Part shown: piece after piece, positions 27,835-35,234 of the stretch
How positions within the stretch are numbered: the first letter of the stretch is position 1
Layout: every line of letters starts with the position of its first letter
Source of the DNA: TMP-24 sp041397305
GTDB lineage: Bacteria > Pseudomonadota > Alphaproteobacteria > Rhodobacterales > Rhodobacteraceae
DNA: 64,000 nucleotides
Assembly: GCA_041397305.1 (NCBI GenBank)
Contig: JAWKWX010000003.1
Location: 62,001-126,000 of the forward strand
Direction: 5' to 3'
Notes under the pieces: model-generated
Told to the model about the DNA's origin: nothing
The model's input: the letters and a program-made list of their open reading frames with translations, nothing else
Databases searched by the model: none
Made by a program: the position numbers and the translations under genes

Positions 27835-29152
27835 GGCTGTTCCTTTCCCATGTGACTTTCTGAGCCGGTTCATGGACTTGCTGTCCGATCCGGTGCCGTC
27901 TCTCTACAAGCCGAATGCGTTTTGCAGAAAACACGAACTCCTCTCGTAACATCACGGGCCGCCGGCTGGGTGGGCTCAAGAATTGATAGGACTCACGGGC
28001 AGTTCATTTGCCGTCACCGCCCGGGATCAGATTGAATGTCGTCAGGGGGAAATAGCGTTGGTTTGTTACAAGTGCAGCGGGCTGGTGCGCCCGATTATTT
28101 CATGATCTTTGCGCCCCGTTTTCCTTCACGAAGCCGTGTCATGACGAACGCGTGATCGGGGCCATTCAGCCGCTCACACCAGCGCCTGCGGTCGCCGCGG
28201 TTCGCCAACATGTCCGCGAGGTTGCGGTTTCTCTGTCGCGCTGTTGGCCACTGACAATTCGCGCCGACCGTCGCGACTTTCGCCTCGCTCGATCATGCCG
28301 GGCAAGGCAGACCTTGTTCCGGACCTTTGCATGGCAAAGCCAAAGCCCTAGTGAATGGTGACATGGCCCCTCAGGCTCGATGGGCACGCGGGACGCGGGC
28401 GACGATGTACCTCAGGCCGCGAACGGCGCAAGCTCTTGGATAAGACGAACCAATGCTGGTCGTCGGTCACGAACCTCAACTTCGCTGACCACCTCGACAA
28501 AGTCGCGGCATGCAACCATGCCTGCGTGCAAGGCGCGGTGATCTAGAGAGGGATAGCGGGACACGAACCTTCCCGACACCTCTTCATGTTTCGACCTACA
28601 GCCTCGGCACCGACCGCATGTCGGAAGGGCCTGAGGGCGGTTGGCAAGTAAACGGGGTCCGACGCACGACATCGCGCACCATTTCGTATCGCGCGGCACG
28701 CAGTCTTGCAGGGTTGCGCGGAAAACCGGCCGTCTGCAATCTCCGCTTGGCCCATCCGTCAGGCCGACCAAATCGCCAGCGGGATGGCGGCAGGCAACCT
28801 CTGAGCACCACCGATTCGACCCGGAAGCCGCCCCGAGAGGGGCGGTTTTCTAGGTTTTCGACGGCAGAAAGCACCTGTTCGCCAACGCAGAACCAGTCCG
28901 CATGCTCCGAAAGTGCGCACAACTCACGACGCAAGACACGCAAACCGGCGCCCTTGTAACGAACCTCTGCGCACCTTTCCGGCGGTTTCGGTACCGCTTG
29001 CTCCACCTGTCGGGCCCGCCTTCACGTCAAGGGCAAATTCCCGTGATTTTTCGGGAGCATAGGGTGATTTCCCTTTCCGGTTCTCACCATCCATCTTGGC
29101 TGCATCGAGGCACGACGCCTCGCAGGAAATCGAAACCCGAAGGGAACCAACC
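27835..29152. other. Gene-poor stretch of 1.3 kb
   Basis: No reading frame here has convincing codon use, a recognisable family or a good ribosome site. The composition is less GC-biased than flanking genes. The best open frame, minus strand 28412-28771 with FVEVVSEVEVRDRRPALVRL near its end, is not recognised and may be chance or a remnant. The clearest structure is an intrinsic terminator on the plus strand at 28828. No transposase, integrase or tRNA was seen. Confidence 0.6.
28828..28850 (+). terminator. Orphan rho-independent terminator
   Basis: CCGCCCC, GAGA tetraloop, GGGGCGG, then TTTTC: a textbook plus-strand terminator. No plus-strand gene ends upstream of it, so it may close an unannotated small RNA or mark a lost gene. 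Confidence 0.7.
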
Positions 29153-29473
29153 ATGAAACGCTTCATTCTCGCTACCGCCCTCGCCGTCATCGCGGCGCCT
29201 GCCGCTTTCGCCATGTCGCCCGCTGATCAGCTCCTGTCCGCGAATGACGAGGCCGCGATCCGTGCCGCCGTGCCGGGCGCCGACCTGTCGAACCTGACCA
29301 ATGCCCAACGTGGCGCGCTCGCCTCGGCTCTCTATAGCTCCGACAATAACGAAGTTGGTCGCAGCGTCCGCTCGATCCTTGGCAGTTCCTCGGCCGACGC
29401 ATCGCGTGCCGCCTCCCTCAGCAGCTACGCGCCGATCTCCGACGCTGGCTCCAAGGGCTCGGACAATCGCTGA
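29153..29473 (+). CDS. Tiny exported protein, family member 2
   Basis: 106 residues. MKRFILATALAVIAAPAAFA is a standard signal peptide. The mature part contains AAIRAAVPGADLSNLTNAQR and GALASALYSSDNNEVGRSVR, then a Ser/Ala-rich tail. The core is almost the same as in the gene at 29874 and distantly like that at 27580. GAAGGGAACC gives a good ribosome site. It is probably periplasmic; function unknown. The 400 bases after it (29474-29873) hold only a hairpin at 29517 and no other gene I can support. Confidence 0.75.
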   Translation: MKRFILATALAVIAAPAAFAMSPADQLLSANDEAAIRAAVPGADLSNLTNAQRGALASALYSSDNNEVGRSVRSILGSSSADASRAASLSSYAPISDAGSKGSDNR

Positions 29474-29516
29474 TCGATATCCACACACGTCAGCCATCGG
29501 CAGTTCCCTGCCGCAC

Positions 29517-29537
29517 GGGCCGCCCAGAGGGCGGCCC
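29517..29537 (+). terminator. Hairpin after tiny exported protein 2
   Basis: GGGCCGCCC, AGA loop, GGGCGGCCC: a perfect 9-bp stem 44 bases after the stop. It lacks a T run (followed by AATCTC), so termination efficiency is uncertain. Confidence 0.6.
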
Positions 29538-29873
29538 AATCTCTATCGGGCACACGGTGGCGCTGCGCGCATTGTGGATCGTTTGGAAGTATGTCGCGCA
29601 GCTGGTGCAACTCAAGGTTCGGATCATTTCAGGGCGTCGGGAAGGATATCCCGCACGTATCAACATTTCGGACAAGCATTCCGAAGCATTCACGGGCGGC
29701 AGGGGTTCTATCCGCGCGGAGCAGGATCACCCCCGAAAACTTCTGTATTTCCTCCGAGAATCAAATTTCTGGCAGGGACCCTCTTCGCCGCCATGCGATG
29801 CCGTCTCCTTTCCAATCTGGCCGTGACAGCTCCCGCGGGGATAGGACGACCTTGTGACGATCCCAGTCTCGTC

Positions 29874-30086
29874 ATGGTCGCCGCCCTTGCGCTCGCCCCT
29901 TCCGCCGTTGCCTTCACGCCCGTCCCCCAGCTGCTGCCGCCGACGGCGGAGGCAGAGATCCGCGCGATCGTTCCCGGTGCCGACCTGTCGAATGTGACCG
30001 ATGCACAGCGCGCAGCGCTTGCCTCGGCGCTCCATAGCTCCGAGAATGGCGAGATCGGCCTGCAGATCCGTGCGATCCTGAATTGA
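29874..30086 (+). CDS. Tiny exported protein, family member 3 (possibly degenerate)
   Basis: 70 residues from ATG 29874: MVAALALAPSAVAFTPVPQL, then AEIRAIVPGADLSNVTDAQR and AALASALHSSENGEIGLQIR, ending ILN. The core closely matches the gene at 29153. The leader is short and lacks the usual basic MKR start, and no ribosome site precedes this ATG. The frame is open further upstream (an ATG near 29793), but those residues are not leader-like. It may be a duplicate that has lost its proper 5' end. A strong terminator at 30106 suggests it is, or was, expressed. Confidence 0.55.
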   Translation: MVAALALAPSAVAFTPVPQLLPPTAEAEIRAIVPGADLSNVTDAQRAALASALHSSENGEIGLQIRAILN

Positions 30087-30105
30087 TCCGGCCTGTCAAG
30101 CATTC

Positions 30106-30134
30106 AAAGGCCGCCCATGTGGGGCGGCCTTTCT
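30106..30134 (+). terminator. Rho-independent terminator after tiny exported protein 3
   Basis: AAAGGCCGCCC, ATGTG loop, GGGCGGCCTTT then CTC: an 11-bp stem with a short T run, 20 bases after the stop. Confidence 0.8.
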
Positions 30135-30201
30135 CTATCCGGACGACGCGCGATACCCCCTTGATTTCCCCGCGCGGCTGGCCTAACCCCTGCCTCGGCC
30201 T

Positions 30202-30277
30202 AGGGGTATAGCTCAGCTGGTAGAGCGACGGTCTCCAAAACCGTAGGTCGCGGGTTCGAGCCCTGCTGCCCCTGCCA
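30202..30277 (+). tRNA. tRNA-Trp (anticodon CCA)
   Basis: A 76-base cloverleaf with the 3' CCA encoded. The acceptor stem AGGGGTA pairs with TGCCCCT. The D arm is GCTCAGCTGGTAGAGC and the anticodon loop is CTCCAAA with CCA at 30235-30237. The T arm carries GGGTTCGAGCCC. In many bacteria tRNA-Trp lies between tuf and secE; here tuf is 2.7 kb upstream and secE is absent downstream. The 293 bases from 30278 to the riboswitch show no supported gene. Confidence 0.97.
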
Positions 30278-30570
30278 ACATCAATCCAGTGACATAAAAT
30301 GCAAATCATCGATCCCGCGGCGCAAAGGCGCAGTTTGCAGGGTGGTTTGGCTCCGATGATGTGCCCGCCCCCGACAGCATCCATGTGCCAGGCGGGTCTT
30401 CGAGGATCCACAAGGAAGTGCGGTCAGAGCAGCAGAGCCAGACCGACATCCCACATGACGCGTCTGGCGATGTATTTGGTGCGGCAGAGCGACTCTGAAC
30501 CCTGAGCCGCCCTCTCCTTTCGGCGGCGACGGACGCTTGCCAATCGGAACGAGACTGGGCACTGTCGGAC

Positions 30571-30713
30571 CGTTCTCAGGGCGGGGCGAAATTCCCCACC
30601 GGCGGTATGGCGCCCCGGCGCCGAGCCCGCGAGCGCCCCGGACTTCGGTCCGGGGGTCAGCAGACCCGGTGCGATGCCGGGGCCGACGGTCACAGTCCGG
30701 ATGGAAGAGAACG
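30571..30713 (+). promoter_or_regulatory. FMN riboswitch (RFN element)
   Basis: The closing stem P1 is CGTTCTC (30571-30577) with GAGAACG (30707-30713). Conserved RFN blocks are present in order: AGGGCGGGGCGAAATTCCCC, ACCGGCGGTA, AGCCCGCGAGCG, GGTCAGCAGACCCGGTG and GGCCGACGGTCACAGTCCGG. FMN binding normally turns off translation or transcription of riboflavin genes. It lies 75 bases before the ribH start, whose AAAGGAGATC site would be the control point. This is its only obvious target. Confidence 0.95.
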
Positions 30714-30788
30714 GGCAGGGAAACGGCGCTCGGCCGTGGCCCTTATCCGTGATCGCCTTGGGTGACCGTGTCGCTTTGAAAGGAGATC

Positions 30789-31229
30789 ATGATGACACAC
30801 ACCCGCTATGCCTTTCTCAAGGCCAACTGGCACGCCGACATCGTGGACCGTGCGCTTGACGGTTTCGCCGCCGAGATCGGGACGGCTCCGGTCGATGTCT
30901 TCGACGTGCCCGGCGCGTTCGAACTGCCGCTTCTCGCCCGCGACCTTGCCGCGACCGGGCGCTATGCCGCCGTGATCTGCGCGGCTCTCGTGGTCGATGG
31001 CGGCATCTATCGGCATGATTTCGTGGCCGAAACCGTGGTGGGCGCGCTGATGCGTGCGCAGATGGACACCGGGGTTCCGGTCCTGTCCGTCGTCCTGACG
31101 CCGCACAACTACCAGGAAACCGATCCGCATCGTGCCTTCTTCGCCGCCCATTTTGTCGAAAAGGGCCGCGAAGCGGCGCGTGCGGCTCGCGCGATCGTCA
31201 GCCTCAGATCGGACCTGCGCGCGGCCTGA
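30789..31229 (+). CDS. ribH: 6,7-dimethyl-8-ribityllumazine synthase, RibH2-like
   Basis: 146 residues. Joins 5-amino-6-ribitylaminouracil and dihydroxybutanone phosphate, the penultimate riboflavin step. FLKANWHADIVDRAL, DVFDVPGAFELPLLARDL and GGIYRHDFVAETVVGALM (with the catalytic-region His) are conserved. The GGIYRHDFVA form, TPHNYQETDPHRAFFAAHF and the short length resemble the decameric type II enzyme (Brucella RibH2). The start is an ATGATG pair behind AAAGGAGATC. It is controlled by the FMN riboswitch upstream and stands apart from other rib genes. Confidence 0.93.
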   Translation: MMTHTRYAFLKANWHADIVDRALDGFAAEIGTAPVDVFDVPGAFELPLLARDLAATGRYAAVICAALVVDGGIYRHDFVAETVVGALMRAQMDTGVPVLSVVLTPHNYQETDPHRAFFAAHFVEKGREAARAARAIVSLRSDLRAA

Positions 31230-31244
31230 CCGCCTGCCTCTGGT

Positions 31245-31922
31245 TCACTTTCTGTCCGGAAATACTCCCGGGGGGTCCGGGGGGCAGGCAGCCCCCCGGC
31301 CTTCCGCTCCATAGCGCGCGAGAAACATCTCGACCGCCCCCTTGGCCACGCGGTCGCGATCGGACCGGGTGAAGGTCCGTTTCACCCCGAAGACGACAGC
31401 CGGAAAGATATCCGCCTTGCACAGTTCGGCGAACTGGTCGGCCGCCAGGAGCGTATCCTCGATCACCAGTTCGCCCCGCGCCACCGCACCGTCGAGGTAA
31501 TCCCTGATCCGGTCGCGGACGAGTGCGGGGCCGCTTTCATAGAACTGCTGGCCCAGTTCGGGGAACCGCTCCGTCTCGGCCACGCAGATGCGGAAGACCC
31601 GGCGGCCGAAATCCGAGAGGAAGAAGTCGATGATCCGCCGCGCCGCCTCGGACAGGACGCATTCGGGCGGTTCGGTCAGACCCACAAGCTCCACCGCCTC
31701 GTCGGCCTGGCGCTTGCATTCGCGCCGCGCGATTTCGACGAAAAGGATGCGCTTGTCGGGGAAATAACTGTAAAGCGTGGCCTTGGAAACGCCCGCCTCG
31801 CGCGCGATATCGTCCACCGACGCGCCCTCGAACCCGTCGCGCATGAAGATTTTCCGGGCACCATCCAGCACCTGGTCGAACTTGCGCCCCTTGCGGAGCG
31901 TGTCTGCGGCTTCAATTTTCAC
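31245..31922 (-). CDS. TetR family transcriptional regulator
   Basis: 225 residues. The N-terminal HTH is VDDIAREAGVSKATLYSYFP (about residues 33-52). The C-terminal ligand domain includes RRVFRICVAETERFPELGQQ, as in AcrR-type repressors. The start is GTG at 31922 behind GGGGAGAG; upstream frame residues are not protein-like. The last 18 residues, with PPDPPG, are encoded by a GC-rich palindrome that looks like a transcription terminator. It is transcribed away from the AT-rich region at 32287-32352 that contains TetR-like inverted repeats, with a 59-residue exported peptide gene between. Confidence 0.9.
   Translation of the reverse strand: MKIEAADTLRKGRKFDQVLDGARKIFMRDGFEGASVDDIAREAGVSKATLYSYFPDKRILFVEIARRECKRQADEAVELVGLTEPPECVLSEAARRIIDFFLSDFGRRVFRICVAETERFPELGQQFYESGPALVRDRIRDYLDGAVARGELVIEDTLLAADQFAELCKADIFPAVVFGVKRTFTRSDRDRVAKGAVEMFLARYGAEGRGAACPPDPPGVFPDRK
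31277..31299. terminator. GC-rich palindrome inside the TetR 3' end
   Basis: CCGGGGGGC, AGGCA loop, GCCCCCCGG: a perfect 9-bp stem lying in the last TetR codons, with GGGAGTATTT reading out of it on the minus strand. It may terminate TetR and, on the other strand, ribH. Confidence 0.45.
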
Positions 31923-31988
31923 GTCGGCCTCTCCCCGGAACCGATCATAGACCGGGGGGTCCGTATGCCGCAAGCGAACCGGCGCGGC

Positions 31989-32023
31989 AAAGAAGGAGGG
32001 CGGGCCCCGCCGGAGGCCCGCCC
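31989..32023 (-). terminator. Minus-strand terminator after the small exported peptide
   Basis: On the minus strand GGGCGGGCC and GGCCCGCCC form a 9-bp stem followed by TCCTTCTTT, 60 bases after the stop at 32083. It separates that gene from TetR. Confidence 0.65.
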
Positions 32024-32082
32024 CTGTTCCGCCGGAGAGGGGGGATGAGTGGTGGTGCCGGCGGAAGGTTCGCTGACCGCCG

Positions 32083-32262
32083 TCAGCCTTCGGCCCCCGC
32101 ACAGCCCACAGGCTGCGTCGCGGTGCCGGTGCAGCCGCGCGTCACGCCCGTATCGGTCGGGAAGTCGAGGCGCGGAATGTCGAAGCCGAAGCCACCGGCC
32201 GCGGCCGGCAGGGCGGCGAGGCCGAGAAGAATGGCGACAGAGGCGGTACGGATGAGGCTCAT
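32083..32262 (-). CDS. Small exported peptide, unknown
   Basis: 59 residues: MSLIRTASVAILLGLAALPA and AAA form a signal peptide, leaving a mature piece of about 35 residues with GGFGFDIPRLDFPTDTGV and two Cys in RGCTGTATQPVGCAG that could form a disulfide. No family recognised. The ATG follows GGAGGGCATC. Its promoter region overlaps the inverted repeats proposed as a TetR operator, so it may be the regulated target. Confidence 0.65.
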   Translation of the reverse strand: MSLIRTASVAILLGLAALPAAAGGFGFDIPRLDFPTDTGVTRGCTGTATQPVGCAGAEG

Positions 32263-32286
32263 GATGCCCTCCAGATAAACTGTTTC

Positions 32287-32352
32287 GTTCAGTGACCCCT
32301 ATCTAAACCCACCAGTTCACTTTTGCAAGAATAAACTGAACCGATCAGTTCA
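32287..32352. promoter_or_regulatory. Cluster of TGAAC/GTTCA repeats, candidate TetR operator
   Basis: A perfect inverted repeat, AACTGA-ACCGA-TCAGTT (32334-32350), extends to TGAAC-N6-GTTCA. Single GTTCAGT (32287) and CAGTTCA (32313) copies lie nearby, in AT-rich DNA between the divergent exported-peptide gene and mbfA. Size and symmetry fit TetR-type operators; which protein binds is inferred only from proximity to the TetR gene. Confidence 0.5.
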
Positions 32353-32432
32353 TTTTTCAGCACCTGCGGCAACCCGCCGCAGGCCGGGGTCAGGTTGCCG
32401 CAGGCTTGTGCTTGCACTCACCGGCGCCTAGC

Positions 32433-32447
32433 TTGGAATCATTCCAA
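32433..32447. promoter_or_regulatory. Irr-box-like palindrome upstream of mbfA
   Basis: TTGGAAT-C-ATTCCAA is a perfect 15-base palindrome ending 15 bases before the mbfA ATG. It fits the ICE / Irr-box pattern TTnGAATnATTCnAA used by the heme-dependent regulator Irr. A TTGCAC -35-like hexamer 16 bases upstream would place it over the -10 region, as expected for repression under low iron. Confidence 0.6.
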
Positions 32448-32462
32448 AAGAGGGAGGCATCC

Positions 32463-33440
32463 ATGATCCCGGGCCTTGCGACGCGGCGGCGCTTCTCCGA
32501 CCTCAGCGAACAGGAGATCCTCGCGCTGTCCATCTCGTCGGAAGAGGATGACGCGCGGATCTACCGGACCTATGCCGAGCGGCTGAGAAAGGACTATCCT
32601 TCCTCCGCCCAGGTCTTCGACGCGATGGCGGCCGAGGAGGACACTCACCGCCAATGGCTGATCGAGCGGCACCGGGCACGTTTCGGTGAGGTCATTCCGC
32701 TCATTCGCCGCGAACATGTGGCGGGGTTCTACGCGCGCAAGCCTGTCTGGCTGGTCGAAAACCTCGGGCTTGACCGGATGCGGGCGGAGGCCGCTGCGAT
32801 GGAGGCGCAGGCTGCCAGTTTCTACGCCCGCGCCGCCGCGCAGACCCAGGATGCGGCGACGCGCAAGCTCCTGGGCGACCTGGCCGCCGCCGAGGCGCGG
32901 CACGAGGCCAAGGCAGGCGACCTGACCGAACGCCATCTGGACGGCGCGGCGCGGGAGGAAGAGGACGGCGCCGCCCACCGGCAGTTCCTGCTTACCTGGG
33001 TGCAGCCGGGACTTGCCGGGCTGATGGACGGATCGGTTTCGACGCTCGCGCCGATCTTCGCCACCGCCTTCGCCACGCAAGACCCGCATACGACGCTGCT
33101 CGTGGGTCTCGCCGCATCGGTCGGTGCGGGCATTTCCATGGGCTTCACCGAAGCCGTCCATGACGACGGCGTGCTGTCGGGCCGCGGCGCGCCGTGGAAG
33201 CGCGGCCTCGCCTCGGGGGTGATGACCGCACTCGGCGGGCTCGGTCACGCGCTGCCCTATCTGATCCCGGATTTCTGGACGGCGACCGCCATCGCCATTG
33301 CCGTCGTCTTCGTCGAGCTGTGGGCGATCGCCTGGATCCAGAACCGTTACATGGACACCCCCTTCCTGCGCGCGACTTTTCAGGTCGTCCTTGGCGGCGC
33401 GCTGGTATTTGCCGCTGGCGTCCTGATCGGCGGCGGGTAA
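32463..33440 (+). CDS. mbfA: Membrane-bound ferritin MbfA (ferritin-like + VIT1/CCC1 iron exporter)
   Basis: 325 residues with two domains. Residues 1-165 are ferritin-like (erythrin/rubrerythrin type), with carboxylate/His clusters SSEEDDARIY, MAAEEDTHRQWL and AAEARHEAKAG. Residues 170-325 are a VIT1/CCC1 membrane domain (QPGLAGLMDGSVSTLAPIFA, then SVGAGISMGFTEAVHDDG). MbfA exports iron and protects from iron and peroxide stress in Agrobacterium and Bradyrhizobium, where Irr represses it. The Irr-like box directly upstream agrees with that. ATG 32463 follows GGGAGGC. Confidence 0.9.
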   Translation: MIPGLATRRRFSDLSEQEILALSISSEEDDARIYRTYAERLRKDYPSSAQVFDAMAAEEDTHRQWLIERHRARFGEVIPLIRREHVAGFYARKPVWLVENLGLDRMRAEAAAMEAQAASFYARAAAQTQDAATRKLLGDLAAAEARHEAKAGDLTERHLDGAAREEEDGAAHRQFLLTWVQPGLAGLMDGSVSTLAPIFATAFATQDPHTTLLVGLAASVGAGISMGFTEAVHDDGVLSGRGAPWKRGLASGVMTALGGLGHALPYLIPDFWTATAIAIAVVFVELWAIAWIQNRYMDTPFLRATFQVVLGGALVFAAGVLIGGG

Positions 33441-33471
33441 TATCAGCACCGAATCAAGAGGTCTGACGTCT

Positions 33472-34167
33472 ATGTATTTCCGCGAGAAGGTCCGCTACGA
33501 ACCGTTGCCCCTGCCCGACCGGGTCCGCCGCCCCGACGACGAGGCGATCCGCGAGGCCGAAGCCTTTCGCGACGAACTGCGCAAGCGCCATTCGGTCAGG
33601 GATTTCTGCGCCGATCCGGTGCCGGAGGATGTGATCCGCGCCTGCGTCGAGGCGGCCGGAACCGCGCCTTCGGGCGCCAATCACCAGCCCTGGTTCTTCG
33701 TCGCGATCTCTGACCCGGCGATGAAGGCGCAGGTCCGGGCAGCGGCGGAGGAAGAGGAGAAGGACTTCTACGCGGGCGGTGGCGGCGATGAATGGCTGAA
33801 GGCGCTGGAGCCGATCGGAACGGGCGTCTCGAAGCCCCATCTCGACATCGCGCCCTGGCTGATCGTCATCTTCGCCCAACGCCATGGCGTGACGAAGGAC
33901 GGCGAGCGGTACAAGAACTATTACGTTCCCGAAAGTGTGGGCATTGCCACCGGCATGCTGATTGCCGCGCTGCACCGGGCCGGGCTCTGCTGCCTGACCC
34001 ATACGCCCAACCCGATGCGGTTCCTGAACGGTCTGTGCGGGCGGCCGGAAAGCGAAAAGCCGATCATGATTCTTGCCGTCGGACATCCGGCAGCGGATGC
34101 AACGGTACCCGCTGTTGCAAAGCTCAAGAAGCCGCTGAACGAAATCCTTTCGGTTCACAGGGGCTAA
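33472..34167 (+). CDS. Nitroreductase family protein
   Basis: 231 residues of the FMN-dependent nitroreductase fold. RHSVRDFCADPVPEDVIRAC carries the FMN-phosphate Arg/Ser motif. EAAGTAPSGANHQPW is the conserved FMN-ring loop, and the C-terminal half has GIATGMLIAALHRAGLCCL. The length and loop resemble the iodotyrosine-deiodinase-like subgroup, but the physiological substrate is unknown. It begins 31 bases after mbfA and may share its transcript. A hairpin follows at 34186. Confidence 0.88.
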   Translation: MYFREKVRYEPLPLPDRVRRPDDEAIREAEAFRDELRKRHSVRDFCADPVPEDVIRACVEAAGTAPSGANHQPWFFVAISDPAMKAQVRAAAEEEEKDFYAGGGGDEWLKALEPIGTGVSKPHLDIAPWLIVIFAQRHGVTKDGERYKNYYVPESVGIATGMLIAALHRAGLCCLTHTPNPMRFLNGLCGRPESEKPIMILAVGHPAADATVPAVAKLKKPLNEILSVHRG

Positions 34168-34185
34168 GGCCCCGGCCGCGCGCCC

Positions 34186-34210
34186 GCCGATTTCCTTGAA
34201 GGAAATCGGC
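34186..34210 (+). terminator. Hairpin after the nitroreductase gene
   Basis: GCCGATTTCC, TTGAA loop, GGAAATCGGC: perfect 10-bp stem 19 bases after the stop, without a T run. Confidence 0.55.
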
Positions 34211-34293
34211 AGGGAATTATTGAAAGACCCCGCTGTCCGCCGCTTCGGACGCCTCTGGTCCCGGCCCGGACGGAATGGTATGCGCGACGGAAG

Positions 34294-35223
34294 ATGCTGG
34301 AGATTTTCCTCAGAACCCTGCCCTTTTTCGCGCTCATCGGTCTTGGCTGGGGCGCGGGGCGCACCGGCTTCTTCCCGGCGGCGGCGACAGACTGGCTCAC
34401 GCGCTTCGTTTTCTACTTCGCGCTCTCCGCCATGCTCTTCCGCTTCGCCGCGACCCTGCCGATCACCGGCATTTTCGATCTGCCTTTCGTTCTGGCCTAC
34501 TTGACCGGCTGCTTCGCCGTCTACGGCCTCGCCTTCGCGGTGGCGCTCGCCCGGCGGCTGAGGATCGAGGAGGCGGCGATGGAGGCGCAATGCGCCATCA
34601 TCGGCAATACCGGCTTTCTTGGCGTGCCGCTTCTCGTGGCGCTCCTCGGACCGCAGGCGGCCGGGCCGGTGCTGATGGTGCTGGTCGTCGATCTGATCGT
34701 CTTTTCCTCGCTCATCACCCTCATCGTCACGGCAAGCCGCGAGCGGCAGGTTGGCCCGGCCATCGTCCGCAGTCTGCTTGGCGGGCTGGCAAGAAACCCG
34801 ATGATCGTCTCGATGGTCGCGGGGATGATCTGGTCCTTCTTCACGCCCACCCTGCCCCGGCCCGTCGACGATTTCCTGACGATCCTCGGTGCGGCGGCCA
34901 CGCCCGGCGCGCTTTTCGCCATCGGCGCCTCGCTTTCGGGCCGCTCGGCAGACCGGCCGGCGGTGGCCCTCTGGCTCAGCCTCTGCAAGCTCGTCCTCCA
35001 TCCCGCCGCCGTCGCCCTCGCCGCGCTCCGCCTCTTCCCGGTCGAGCCCTTCTCGGCGGGCGTGATGATCGCCGCCGCCGCATTGCCGGTCGCGGGCAAC
35101 GTCTATATCCTCGCCAGTCATTACGGCATCGCGCCGCGGCGGGTGTCGGCTTCCATCCTCATTTCCACGGCGGCCAGCATCCTTACCGTCCCGCTGGTCG
35201 TGGCCTGGATCACCAACGCCTGA
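34294..35223 (+). CDS. AEC (auxin efflux carrier) family transporter
   Basis: 309 residues with about ten hydrophobic helices in the two-repeat AEC fold. Conserved parts include RFVFYFALSAMLFRF, AIIGNTGFLGVPLLVALLG and ALPVAGNVYILASHYG. Bacterial AEC members carry dicarboxylates such as malate or malonate; no specificity can be read here. ATG 34294 is used. fghA begins 11 bases after its stop, suggesting cotranscription, but no functional link is evident. Confidence 0.88.
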   Translation: MLEIFLRTLPFFALIGLGWGAGRTGFFPAAATDWLTRFVFYFALSAMLFRFAATLPITGIFDLPFVLAYLTGCFAVYGLAFAVALARRLRIEEAAMEAQCAIIGNTGFLGVPLLVALLGPQAAGPVLMVLVVDLIVFSSLITLIVTASRERQVGPAIVRSLLGGLARNPMIVSMVAGMIWSFFTPTLPRPVDDFLTILGAAATPGALFAIGASLSGRSADRPAVALWLSLCKLVLHPAAVALAALRLFPVEPFSAGVMIAAAALPVAGNVYILASHYGIAPRRVSASILISTAASILTVPLVVAWITNA

Positions 35224-35234
35224 TCGGAGGGCCA

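Noticed and set aside
28412..28771. Minus-strand 119-codon frame in the gene-poor stretch
   Set aside because: No ribosome site or family; many rare-looking codons. Kept only as a possible remnant in the region note.
30424..30693. Minus-strand frame ending in KYIARRVMWDVGLALLL
   Set aside because: It runs through the FMN riboswitch and lacks a ribosome site; the hydrophobic end is likely chance.
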